The notes beneath the pieces were generated by a model that saw only the letters and a program-made list of their open reading frames with translations, was not told the DNA's origin and searched no databases. Source: CAYSCS01 sp964429695 (lineage in GTDB: Bacteria > Acidobacteriota > Aminicenantia > Aminicenantales > Aminicenantaceae). Taken from it: a DNA stretch of 13,798 bases. The stretch covers positions 1 through 13,798 of the forward strand of contig CAYSCS010000084.1 in assembly GCA_964429695.1 (NCBI GenBank). Direction: 5' to 3'. Every line of letters begins with the position of its first letter. Position 1 is the first letter of the stretch. Positions 1-7,078 of this stretch are shown one piece after another. The position numbers were made by a program, and so were the translations under genes.

Positions 1-72
1 GGGAATTTCCAAAAGGATAGGGAAGAGCTAGAGTTAGAGAGGTCTTATCAATTGGCTCATGATTACTTTTAA
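1..72 (+). CDS. possible C-terminal tail of an upstream gene (partial)
   Basis: Frame 1 is open from the window edge to a TAA at 70-72 and would encode 23 residues ending QLAHDYF, rich in Glu, Leu and Arg like the end of a soluble helical protein. The other two plus frames were not better candidates. The stretch is too short to identify, and an open run of this length is not improbable by chance. After the TAA the same frame stays open for another 30 codons to a second stop at 163-165, so the real gene end could be either stop. Only the sequence left of the window can decide. Confidence 0.3.
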   Translation, partial: GNFQKDREELELERSYQLAHDYF

Positions 73-107
73 GCAATTAAGCCTCTCAATTTTGAAGGTA
101 GAATACA

Positions 108-211
108 AATGGATTTAACTCCATCTAGCAATTTTGGGACATTGCTAAAGATTGAGAAAGGGTAATCCGATTAGCCTCCTGTATGACGAAATCGGTCGCT
201 CTAAATCCATT
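108..211. other. structured three-helix element, possible ncRNA or leader motif
   Basis: Three perfect inverted repeats nest as a multi-branched fold. The outer helix pairs AATGGATTTA (108-117) with TAAATCCATT (202-211), 10 bp. Inside it are a 7-bp hairpin TAGCAAT/ATTGCTA (126-132 and 141-147, 8-base loop) and a 6-bp helix CCGATT/AATCGG (167-172 and 190-195, 17-base loop). This is the shape of a three-way junction. I do not recognise a known riboswitch consensus in the loops. It lies about 320 bases before the channel gene and just after the possible gene tail, so it could be a 3' UTR structure, a small RNA, a leader element or a decayed palindromic repeat. The strand is undetermined. Confidence 0.35.
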
Positions 212-310
212 CTTATTTCCTAAAAATATCTCATTTTAAAGCTAAATAAAACAGGAGGAGTCTTTAATTTTAAGGAATGATATTTACTTCATGAGAACAA
301 AAATAAAGAT

Positions 311-326
311 TTCTTAAATTTAAGAA
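311..326. repeat. perfect 16-bp palindrome, possible operator
   Basis: TTCTTAAATTTAAGAA is its own reverse complement over all 16 bases and lies about 205 bases before the MscS start. It is AT-only apart from one G:C pair in each half. Such a dyad could bind a dimeric repressor, but in an AT-rich spacer it may also be chance. The symmetry is seen; any regulatory role is inference. Confidence 0.3.
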
Positions 327-530
327 TAAATTTAGGAAATGAAAAAGGGAAGAAAGGCTGCCTTTAAGGAGTAATAAATTGGTTATTTTTTGTAAATAAT
401 TTGAAATTTAGAATTATTTATCTAAAAAATTATTGATTTTTTCTTGTTTAAATAAAGCTAATAAAGAGATAGAATTTTGTTTCTTCCTTTGAATGCTGCG
501 CAATAAATTCACCGTTTAAGGGAGGATTGG

Positions 531-1415
531 ATGAAATTTAAGAATATTTTGTCAGTTTTGGAGGCCTGGTTTCTTAACACTGGAATCAGAATCATCGTCA
601 TTGCCTTAATCACTTTCATCGTGATTAGAATCCTAAGAGTCACCACCTCGAAATTGATGATGCTTTTTTTGAAAAGAAAGGAAGATGAAGAGTCAAGAAA
701 GCGGGCACAAACTCTTGCTTCTGTAATTAAGAACCTCCTTACCGTTATAGTTTTCATAATCACAACCATGACCTTACTCGGACAGCTCGGAATCGAAATC
801 GGACCTCTCCTTGCTGCAGCCGGAATAGTAGGATTGGCCATTGGATTTGCAGGACAGAATCTGGTTAGAGACCTAATCAATGGATTCTTCATTTTCTTCT
901 GGGACCAGATACGAGTGGGGGATGTTATCCAAGTTGCAGGTAAAAGCGGGCTTGTGGAGAGCATCAATCTAAAGATGACGGTTCTGCGAGATTTAGCAGG
1001 TAATGTGCATTTCATTCCCAACGGAAACATTGATATCGTCACCAACATGACTAAAGATTTCTCTTGTCACCTGTTTGAGGTGGGAGTTGCTTATCGAGAG
1101 GATGTGGATGAAGTGATGAAACTCATCGAAGAGATGGATGAAGAGCTAAGAAATGTGCCTGAGTTCAAAGACCTTATCCTTGAACCAATAGAAGTTCTCG
1201 GAGTAGACCAATTTGCTGATTCTGCTGTGGTCATCAAAGCTAGGGTTAAGACAAGACCGGGCAAACAATGGACTGTGGCTAGGGAGTTTAATCGAAGAGT
1301 TAAGAAGAAGTTTGAAGAGAAAAATATAGAAATTCCTTTTCCTCACTTAACTCTTTACCTTGGACAGGATAAAAAAGGACAGGCGCCTCCACTTCGAGTA
1401 TCTCTGGAGAAGTAA
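531..1415 (+). CDS. MscS-family small-conductance mechanosensitive channel
   Basis: A 294-residue inner-membrane channel that opens under membrane tension and releases small solutes during hypo-osmotic shock (family knowledge). Hydrophobic helices lie at about residues 18-37 and 62-84. The pore-lining TM3 follows at about 88-122 with the Gly/Ala-rich run GIVGLAIGFAGQNLVRDLI. Then comes the beta domain with the family signature IRVGDVI (about 127-133) and FIPNGNI (161-167), and the C-terminal alpha/beta cage domain (about 180-277) containing GVAYREDVDEV. Length matches the minimal E. coli MscS type, with no extra N-terminal helices. The ATG is preceded by AAGGGAGG at 518-525. It appears monocistronic and converges on the glutamate dehydrogenase gene, with 92 bases between the stops. 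Ion selectivity and exact subfamily cannot be told from this. Confidence 0.93.
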   Translation: MKFKNILSVLEAWFLNTGIRIIVIALITFIVIRILRVTTSKLMMLFLKRKEDEESRKRAQTLASVIKNLLTVIVFIITTMTLLGQLGIEIGPLLAAAGIVGLAIGFAGQNLVRDLINGFFIFFWDQIRVGDVIQVAGKSGLVESINLKMTVLRDLAGNVHFIPNGNIDIVTNMTKDFSCHLFEVGVAYREDVDEVMKLIEEMDEELRNVPEFKDLILEPIEVLGVDQFADSAVVIKARVKTRPGKQWTVAREFNRRVKKKFEEKNIEIPFPHLTLYLGQDKKGQAPPLRVSLEK

Positions 1416-1507
1416 ATTTATGGTTCTTTAGGATTCCTTAAAAAATGAGAGAGTTTTTTCCTTTTTTCCAGAAGATTTTCTTTTCAAGAAAGAAAAGAAT
1501 CCGATTC

Positions 1508-4384
1508 TTACCTGTAATGCCTCAGGTAAGTGTAGAAATCTATTTCAGTTGAATCAAGACCGTATTCATACACAAAACGGCTCGCCAATTTTGAGGCAAA
1601 AATAGCCTTGAGATAAGTGGCAGGAACTCTATCAAGAATATTTTCAAATCCAACCTGTTTGATCAATACCGGAGGACAGCAACATTCTATGACCTTAGAG
1701 AAGAGCGCTTTGTCAGTATGGAGAGTGGAGGAGGCTATGGCATCCTTGAGGCGATTAATTTTTTGGCTCAAGAGGTCTGAAAGAACTGGCCTTGGGATTT
1801 TTTTCAGCTCATTTTCCTTCCAGATGGTTTCGAATTCAAGGGAGGCATTTTCTTTTATGATTTCGATGATTTCTTTGATGAAACGCTTCCTGAATGAGGA
1901 AATTTTACCTTTTTTCACACACATCAACCTCTCATATTCTTCATCACTCAAGGCCAGGCTGGCTAGTACTTCTAGAGAAGAAGAAGTCACTCCTCCCTTG
2001 TTTGCCGAGCTGTCTTTGTAGATTATCACTCCTTTTTCTTCAAGCCTGAGCCGAGCTTCCTGAGTCAAGAAGAGGTTTGCACCTTCGACAATAAATTTAA
2101 AGCGTGGCTCTTGATTCTCATCTAAGAACTCCCGCCAATTGTTGATATTAATCGAGGCAGGCCTTCCTCCACAGGGAACGAAGAGGTCAGCCTTGAATTT
2201 AGGATGGAGATGGAATGAGTTTCTGAATTCGAGTCCGTTGGCCACAATTTCTCCATCAGGAAGGGTGATGTTTCTATCCTTTATTGTTACCAGAAATCCT
2301 TGGGGACTGATGAGTCTTCTTGAAAAATTTTCAATCATTTTCCGCTTCCTTGCCAGGCTTTTTAGCTCTTCTCTGTTTATTCCCTCAGGGTCGTAGAGTA
2401 CTCCTGAGCCATCGATGATGGCCAATATTTTATCCTTGGAAATCAAGATCTCGTTACTTCCCAGGTCGCCGTCCGGCCCCCCTGTCATAACCTTGGTGAT
2501 TTTTTCTTCTCTGAGACCTCTCTTGCGAAGGATGTTGAGCACATATTGATGGATGGAGTTTGTGGTCATTCCGTAAAGGTCATGGGGAATTCCACCCAGT
2601 CCTACAGGTTTTCCCGTCGAGAAAGATTTCCAATACCGATATCCTCTTATTTTCGCTCTAAGAGAAGCCCATTCCATGAATTCTGCCGTACCTTCATCCG
2701 GGCCTAAGAAAAGAATGATTTCTTTCCCGTAATAATCTACGACTTCTCTTTCTGGAAGCATGAGGTCAAGGAGACCATCTATATATTTCTTGAAAGCAGA
2801 TTCCGACCTTTCCTGGGCATCGAATCGAAGCAGGATTGTCCCTTTTGAACCTCCTTCTGGAAGGTCTTTATTCTTAGCTTGCTGAGTGAGGGCTAAATTG
2901 TAGTTTTCATCAAATATAAAATCAGAGTTTGAGAGATAACTTTGAAGATTAGGGGAGCGAACGATTCGTATGCCTCCTCTTGCTATGTCTCTAAATCTTA
3001 CATGGAAACCACGAAATTCACTCCCGATAACCAGAATTATTCCATAAGGTTGTTCAGGATAATCAACGCGGTTAAGAAAACGAGGGTCAAGGAGAAAAGA
3101 TAGGGATGTTTTCTCCCTAACGTAGAAATTAGTTTTTAAGATAACTTCGATAAACAGGAGCACATAGAGGAATATGTCTCTTTCGATGTCTACAGTAATA
3201 TTTTCCCTTACTTCTTGCTTTAATTTAGTTAGAGTTTCTTCGATATCATGGTCTTTGAGCAAAGGATTGAATTTTCTGTCAAATATGTCAAAGGCTTTTT
3301 TTAACCAGGTGTAGTTGTTTACCAGTGCTTCCCATACTTTTGCTTCATCAAAGGTCCCTTTTACCATTCCCGTCTTCAGATTTCTCAAAATCCCTAGGAG
3401 TTCAGGTGAATCTTCAAGAACATCCCTCAGTCTTAAGTATTCTTCGTTTGCTTCTGTTAAAAATTGATGGGCGAAGGTCCAGGCTGAGACGCCGAAGACT
3501 GTTTCCTGTGCCGTGAGCTTTCCCATTCTAAAGAGAGGCGAAAGAGGAGATTCTGGAATGACATAAACGAGGCTTATATCCTCGGTGATATCATGAATCT
3601 TTTTTTCGTCTTGGATTTCATCAAGATGGAAGGTGTAGATTGTTTTTCCATTCTGGAATTGTTCAACATACTTTCTTTTGGAAACAAGACCATGGGAGTT
3701 TATGACATCTGAGACATTGGAGAAGAAACGGGAACTTCCATCTCTATTGGTAACAACGAGAATACAAACTTCACGAGATTTCTTATTGTGGAATACGTCT
3801 ATGAGGGGCGTTTCCCATCCTTTAGATTTTTCTATGGCTTTTTGGTATCTCTGGTATGTTTCTCTCGGTGTGGAAGCGAGAAATTTCTTGCAGGCTATTT
3901 TCTTAAGGTCTGTTTCTTCTTTTAGGATTTTGTCCATCCTGAAGGAGGGTTTATAAACCATATACATCCTCAAGTGTTCTATACCCAAGGCTTTACCCTT
4001 TGTTCTGTAGGATTGGAGCCTGGAATTGGGGTATTTTTCCTCAATTCGCTTTTCGATTTCAAGGGCGCGATAATGGTAGTCATCAACAAGGTATATGGCT
4101 TCTTTTTCTCTTTCGGTAGCTAAATCTATCTTTAAAGTTTTCTCTTTTTGTAAGGAAGCAATTATCTCAGCAGCTTTTAGGGCTTCGATATGAGCAGCTA
4201 TTGTCTCGAGTGATGTAGTCTTGAAATAATATTCATCCATTCCTAGCTCTTTACAGAACCACTCTATCTCTTTCCGAACTGTTTCTTGGGTGTAGTTGCC
4301 GTGGCTGAGGATTATTTGTTCGATCTTCTCGAGCTGTCTTTTGTTTAAAGCAGATTTTTCAGCTATCTTGTCTAAGCTTTTCAT
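1508..4384 (-). CDS. large NAD-dependent glutamate dehydrogenase (GDH2-like, about 110 kDa)
   Basis: Cytoplasmic enzyme oxidising glutamate to 2-oxoglutarate and ammonia with NAD (family knowledge). The 958-residue product carries the core of the large class, closest in style to the fungal GDH2 type: RGFHVRFRDIARGGIRI (about 458-474), NKDLPEGGSKG with the substrate-binding lysines (505-515), GPDEGTAE with the catalytic-region Asp (561-568), TGGPDGDLGS for the dinucleotide fold (634-643), and VEGANLF plus SSANKGGV further on. An ACT-like regulatory region is plausible at about 205-255 (inference). It is far shorter than the 180-kDa bacterial class. Start choice: the frame is open to a TTG at 4423, but the ATG at 4384 has GAGGGGGTC just before it and is preferred. 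It probably funnels amino acids from the neighbouring peptidases into central metabolism. Confidence 0.92.
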   Translation of the reverse strand: MKSLDKIAEKSALNKRQLEKIEQIILSHGNYTQETVRKEIEWFCKELGMDEYYFKTTSLETIAAHIEALKAAEIIASLQKEKTLKIDLATEREKEAIYLVDDYHYRALEIEKRIEEKYPNSRLQSYRTKGKALGIEHLRMYMVYKPSFRMDKILKEETDLKKIACKKFLASTPRETYQRYQKAIEKSKGWETPLIDVFHNKKSREVCILVVTNRDGSSRFFSNVSDVINSHGLVSKRKYVEQFQNGKTIYTFHLDEIQDEKKIHDITEDISLVYVIPESPLSPLFRMGKLTAQETVFGVSAWTFAHQFLTEANEEYLRLRDVLEDSPELLGILRNLKTGMVKGTFDEAKVWEALVNNYTWLKKAFDIFDRKFNPLLKDHDIEETLTKLKQEVRENITVDIERDIFLYVLLFIEVILKTNFYVREKTSLSFLLDPRFLNRVDYPEQPYGIILVIGSEFRGFHVRFRDIARGGIRIVRSPNLQSYLSNSDFIFDENYNLALTQQAKNKDLPEGGSKGTILLRFDAQERSESAFKKYIDGLLDLMLPEREVVDYYGKEIILFLGPDEGTAEFMEWASLRAKIRGYRYWKSFSTGKPVGLGGIPHDLYGMTTNSIHQYVLNILRKRGLREEKITKVMTGGPDGDLGSNEILISKDKILAIIDGSGVLYDPEGINREELKSLARKRKMIENFSRRLISPQGFLVTIKDRNITLPDGEIVANGLEFRNSFHLHPKFKADLFVPCGGRPASININNWREFLDENQEPRFKFIVEGANLFLTQEARLRLEEKGVIIYKDSSANKGGVTSSSLEVLASLALSDEEYERLMCVKKGKISSFRKRFIKEIIEIIKENASLEFETIWKENELKKIPRPVLSDLLSQKINRLKDAIASSTLHTDKALFSKVIECCCPPVLIKQVGFENILDRVPATYLKAIFASKLASRFVYEYGLDSTEIDFYTYLRHYR

Positions 4385-4421
4385 TTTGACCCCCTCATCT
4401 ATCAAACATATTTTTTTTGCC

Positions 4422-4430
4422 AATATACCA
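4422..4430 (-). promoter_or_regulatory. possible extended -10 promoter for the glutamate dehydrogenase gene
   Basis: On the minus strand TGG is followed by TATATT (4427-4422), an extended -10 arrangement about 40 bases before the preferred ATG. Transcription would begin near 4415, inside the longer TTG-initiated frame, which agrees with the ATG at 4384 being the real start. No good -35 hexamer is seen at the right distance, so this is tentative. Confidence 0.25.
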
Positions 4431-4440
4431 TAAATTTAAA

Positions 4441-4510
4441 AATATTTCTTTGTTAAATTTTCTTTTCTTATTTCCATTTTTTCTCTTTCTTCATCTTTCT
4501 TTTTCTATAA
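4441..4510. other. strongly strand-biased pyrimidine/purine tract
   Basis: About 70 bases are dominated by T and C on the plus strand, so the strand carrying the dehydrogenase reads as a purine-rich run with few C. It lies between the small hypothetical gene and the dehydrogenase and holds only tiny frames. An unstructured purine-rich leader is possible if transcription starts upstream of it. No defined site is recognised. Confidence 0.3.
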
Positions 4511-4583
4511 AGCAGATTTCAAAGGGAGGTGGAAGCGGTTTATAATTTTAAGGCTATTTAGATGATAGTCTCTTGCATAACGA

Positions 4584-4610
4584 ATATTCGGTATTGAAAT
4601 ACCCAAATAT
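4584..4610 (-). repeat. hairpin at the stop codon of the small hypothetical gene
   Basis: Two stacked helices, ATATT/AATAT (4584-4588 and 4606-4610) and GGTAT/ATACC (4590-4594 and 4599-4603), are separated by a small internal loop and capped by a 4-base loop. It begins exactly at the stop codon of the 78-residue gene. It could stabilise the transcript end or weaken read-through into the dehydrogenase gene. No run of T follows on the minus strand, so it is not a typical intrinsic terminator. Confidence 0.35.
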
Positions 4611-4846
4611 CAGTATCTGAAAAGAGTGTCAGGCTCAGTAGTAAGGACATCAGATTCACTCACTCGGTTCCATAAACCTTTTTTACGGAGATATTTCTTG
4701 ATTTCCAGGGCTTTTTTCTTATTGAAGATTCCTAAAAGATGTTTATTACCCGCATCGTCATATATGTAGTAAACTTTTTTATAGGTTGCTCTCTTTAGAG
4801 CCTCTTCAATTTGATTTTGATAATCACTTTGTTGTTGAGTTTGCAT
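4610..4846 (-). CDS. small hypothetical protein, Lys/Tyr-rich
   Basis: The 78-residue product has no signal peptide or membrane segment and I do not recognise its family. It starts with a Gln-rich segment. Then come a likely helix (about 9-22), a probable beta strand pair around KKVYYIYDDAGNKHLLGIF (23-41), and a basic helix KKKALEIKKYLRKKG (43-57). This alternation looks like a small folded alpha/beta domain rather than random frame translation. The start is ATG with a modest AAAGG 7-9 bases before it. It lies 225 bases upstream of the dehydrogenase gene on the same strand, so joint transcription is possible but unproven. No function is proposed. Confidence 0.55.
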   Translation of the reverse strand: MQTQQQSDYQNQIEEALKRATYKKVYYIYDDAGNKHLLGIFNKKKALEIKKYLRKKGLWNRVSESDVLTTEPDTLFRY

Positions 4847-5082
4847 TTCTAACCTTTATTTATCAATGGTGCAAAATTCATGCCATTTAATGCTTTTATT
4901 CACTTTATTTTTAGAGATTCATATGTTTATTCTAATTCAGGAATTGAAAAAGAAGATGAATTTTCTTTCTATTTTAGATTTTTATCTTTTCAATTCTTTT
5001 GCCATGCCGCAGTGAGTTTTCCCTTATTTTTTTCTCTAGGGAAGCTTTTATTTAGATTTTTCATAAAATACCCCAGATTTAC

Positions 5083-6573
5083 CTACTTTTTGTTTCCTTT
5101 GAACAACTCATTCAGTTTCTCAAGTGCATTCCTGTTGTTTGGGTCAAGTTCGAGTGCCTTGGCATAGTTTTTAATGGCGAGTTCTTTTTTTCCGCTCGCC
5201 ATATACGCTTCTGCCAGGGCTTCATATCCCCGGGCATAGTTCGGGTTTTCTTTTACATTAAGCTTGAAGATTTCAAGGGCATCCTTCTCTCTTTTCATTT
5301 TTTTCAGTAAATGATAACCCAGCCTATTAAGTTCACTAGGCTGAAAGTTGTATTCCTTTCCATAGTTTTTCTTTAAGTTTTCATATTCCTTGAGAGCAGA
5401 ATCGACGTCTTTTTCGATAATTTGCTTGTACAGGACATCGGCTAGAGGTTTCTTGGGTAAATCATATGGCGCATTAAAAAGGATTTTGATGATGGTGCTG
5501 CTTATTTCTCCCAGTTGGGTTGCGCCTGTGTTGTTGAAGAGAACGATGAGATGCCTATAGTCGACCAACCTTTCGATTAGAGTGTTGAATCCATTTATCC
5601 CTCCTCCATGGGAAATTGTCTTTATTTTTTCTTTTAAGTTGGGGAATTCTCTTGTACTTATTATCCATCCATATCCATAGGACGCTCCTAATGCCTTTTC
5701 ATGGGGCTTAAACATCAAGTCTTTCATTTTCTGGGAGAGTACATTCTCAGTGTAGAGAGCCTGATCCCAAAGGTAGAGGTCTTCTACGGTAGAATAAAGA
5801 GCACCTGCTGAGTAAGGAAGAGACATATCAAGATAAGGGGCATTTTCATAGCCTCCTACGGTTTTTTCATATCCTCCGGCTCTACCCTGGATGATGAGCT
5901 GATTATGGTCATACCCCGTATTCTTCATTCCCAGAGGGTCGAAAATTCTTTCCTTCAACACTTCCTCATACGGTTTTCGTGTGACCTTTTCGATTATTGC
6001 ACCTAGAATGAAGTATCCAGAGTTGTTGTAGGAGAATTTTTTACCTGGTTCGAATTCCAGGTCCCCGCTACAATATTTTCTGATGAACTCATCTACCTCA
6101 TAAGGATTTCTGCTTATTTCCTCAAAGAAGTTGGGCATATTTGTATAGCTTGGAATGCCGGAAGTGTGGGTTAGAAGATGATGAATAGTAACCTTCTCTC
6201 CAGTATCTTTTCTGTATTCGGGAAGATAATCACTGATTTTACCCTCAAGATTAATCTTTCCTTCTTCAACCAGCTGAAGGATGATGGTTGCAGTAAACTG
6301 CTTTGTTAGGGAACCTATCCTGAATTTCGTCTCAGGCTTATTGGGAATGCCCCACTCCATGTTAGCTAACCCATACCCCTTTTTAAGGATTACTTTCCCT
6401 CCTTCAGCAACGAGTACCGTGCCGTTGAAGAGTCCATAATCTTGATAGGTTTTAAGAAGTTCATCAATTTTAGAGGCTTTTTCTTGCGAGTAAGAGAAGT
6501 TCTGAATAATCAAGATGATAAGAAAGATGCAGATTAAATTGTATCGCTTTAAATTTTCAAGGTTTCTCTTCAT
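5083..6573 (-). CDS. exported S12/class C beta-lactamase-like serine hydrolase with C-terminal TPRs
   Basis: A 496-residue protein of the penicillin-binding/beta-lactamase-like serine hydrolase family, which includes D-aminopeptidases, esterases and carboxypeptidases. A basic start followed by a hydrophobic run (about 13-29, ending SYSQ) is a likely signal peptide. The catalytic set is complete: SLTK at 88-91 (SxxK nucleophile), YNN at 182-184 (YxN), and HGG at 322-324. HHLLTHTSGIPSY (about 131-143) is a family hallmark. After the hydrolase domain (about 35-370), residues about 415-490 form at least one clear TPR plus degenerate flanking ones, ending in AKALELDPNN, a typical TPR motif. The ATG has AAGGAGG in front and a promoter candidate about 150 bases upstream. 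The substrate is unknown; the TPR tail suggests a partner protein or oligomer. Beta-lactam hydrolysis is not implied. Confidence 0.9.
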   Translation of the reverse strand: MKRNLENLKRYNLICIFLIILIIQNFSYSQEKASKIDELLKTYQDYGLFNGTVLVAEGGKVILKKGYGLANMEWGIPNKPETKFRIGSLTKQFTATIILQLVEEGKINLEGKISDYLPEYRKDTGEKVTIHHLLTHTSGIPSYTNMPNFFEEISRNPYEVDEFIRKYCSGDLEFEPGKKFSYNNSGYFILGAIIEKVTRKPYEEVLKERIFDPLGMKNTGYDHNQLIIQGRAGGYEKTVGGYENAPYLDMSLPYSAGALYSTVEDLYLWDQALYTENVLSQKMKDLMFKPHEKALGASYGYGWIISTREFPNLKEKIKTISHGGGINGFNTLIERLVDYRHLIVLFNNTGATQLGEISSTIIKILFNAPYDLPKKPLADVLYKQIIEKDVDSALKEYENLKKNYGKEYNFQPSELNRLGYHLLKKMKREKDALEIFKLNVKENPNYARGYEALAEAYMASGKKELAIKNYAKALELDPNNRNALEKLNELFKGNKK

Positions 6574-6720
6574 TTTGAAACCTCCTTCTCTTCAATTTTA
6601 ATCTTATTTTCTTATTTAGAAGTGCTCTTCTCGTCTTAACCAGGAACTTGTTGCTTTCTTAAGAATTGCTGTTTAGGTGCTCCTTATTTTTTTTAAATCA
6701 AATTAATTTTATAAATATTG

Positions 6721-6749
6721 CTTATAGCATAGAGAATCCTCCACGTCAA
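6721..6749 (-). promoter_or_regulatory. sigma70-type promoter for the TPR-tailed S12 hydrolase
   Basis: On the minus strand TTGACG (6749-6744) is followed after exactly 17 bases by TATAAG (6726-6721). The -10 is preceded by TGC, giving an extended -10. This is among the best housekeeping promoter matches in the window and points at the hydrolase ATG at 6573, leaving a leader of about 140 bases. It is read from sequence only; no start site is known. Confidence 0.55.
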
Positions 6750-6782
6750 TTTTTTACTCATTGGGGATATTACAAAATACAA

Positions 6783-6816
6783 GGAGAGCATGATTTGTTT
6801 TCTTTCTCTGCTCTCC
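6783..6816. repeat. 8-bp perfect inverted repeat in the divergent region
   Basis: GGAGAGCA (6783-6790) pairs perfectly with TGCTCTCC (6809-6816) around an 18-base loop. On the plus strand the left arm contains the only Shine-Dalgarno-like AAGGAG of this area plus the A of an ATG, so the fold would hide that start. On the minus strand it is followed by TTGTATTTTG, a weakly T-rich tail. It could be an operator, a remnant terminator or a translational switch. Confidence 0.35.
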
Positions 6817-6918
6817 AAAGAAGTCGCCTCTCTTCTTCACCGAAGATATGCTTTTAGAGGAAATATTTACTCTCCCGTAGAAGTCTTTAGAGTTAATTAT
6901 TTAAATTTTCTTGTTTGA
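6790..6918 (+). CDS. doubtful small ORF, 42 codons
   Basis: ATG at 6790 with AAGGAG three bases before it opens a 42-codon frame to TGA at 6916-6918. The product begins with a short hydrophobic stretch (ICFLSLLS) and continues with a basic part (LHRRYAFRG). Spacing of the binding site is tight and the start lies in an inverted repeat. No family is recognised, and the frame ends where the S9 promoter candidate begins. It may be noise, a leader peptide or a gene remnant. Confidence 0.15.
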   Translation: MICFLSLLSKEVASLLHRRYAFRGNIYSPVEVFRVNYLNFLV

Positions 6919-6942
6919 AATTTTTTCTTTAAGTAATAAAAT
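6915..6942 (+). promoter_or_regulatory. promoter candidate for the S9 peptidase gene
   Basis: TTGAAA (6915-6920) and TAAAAT (6937-6942) are spaced by 16 bases and point toward the S9 gene at 7110, predicting a leader of about 160 bases. The surrounding AT richness raises the chance of accidental matches. Confidence 0.35.
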
Positions 6943-7060
6943 TTTATGAGCCAATAAATGAAGAGAGAGAAAGATTAAGGAAAGATTCTTCTTCTAATTT
7001 TGGAGTGAAGAAGATTGGTGAAAGATTTTTCCCTTGGGTTTGCTGAATTATATTTTATTA

Positions 7061-7078
7061 CCTCTAAGTGTTTAGAGG
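7061..7078 (+). promoter_or_regulatory. hairpin immediately before the S9 ribosome binding site
   Basis: CCTCTAA (7061-7067) and TTAGAGG (7072-7078) form a perfect 7-bp stem with a GTGT loop, about 16 bases before the AAGGAGG at 7096-7102. It could be an operator or a small 5' UTR stem affecting mRNA stability. It also explains why an in-frame GTG at 7068 is unlikely to be the start codon: that GTG sits in the loop with no binding site. Confidence 0.4.

Larger units (their letters stand above)
73..530. other. AT-rich intergenic region upstream of the MscS channel gene
   Basis: No convincing gene is seen in these 458 bases. The left part holds the structured element at 108-211. The middle holds a perfect 16-bp palindrome at 311-326 and a small hairpin AAAGG-CTG-CCTTT at 353-365. 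The right part is very AT-rich with many weak promoter-like hexamers, for example TTGAAA at 401-406 followed 16 bases later by TAAAAA, but none stands out. The only firm signal is the ribosome binding site AAGGGAGG at 518-525, just before the ATG at 531. Confidence 0.6.

Noticed and set aside
509..1048. 179-codon minus-strand frame opposite the MscS gene
   Set aside because: Antisense shadow of a clearly identified gene; the product shows no recognisable motif or export signal.
1476..1497. Imperfect hairpin between the convergent MscS and glutamate dehydrogenase genes, considered as a bidirectional terminator
   Set aside because: The 9-bp stem has a bulge, a 2-base loop and is mostly A:T; no T run follows on either strand.
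5019..5043. TTCCCT/AGGGAA inverted repeat downstream of the TPR-tailed hydrolase, considered as its terminator
   Set aside because: Only 6 bp with a 13-base loop and no T run after it on the minus strand.
4990..5064. 24-codon minus-strand frame (ATG at 5064) just after the TPR-tailed hydrolase
   Set aside because: Weak binding site, very short and no recognisable family; kept only as a note.
4880..5167. 95-codon plus-strand frame, Phe/Ser-rich
   Set aside because: Its last third is antisense to the TPR region of the S12 hydrolase; the rest is AT-rich spacer, which by composition yields Phe-rich translations, and there is no ribosome binding site.
6666..6857. 63-codon plus-strand frame starting at a TTG
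   Set aside because: No ribosome binding site, and it runs across the strong minus-strand promoter candidate and an inverted repeat.
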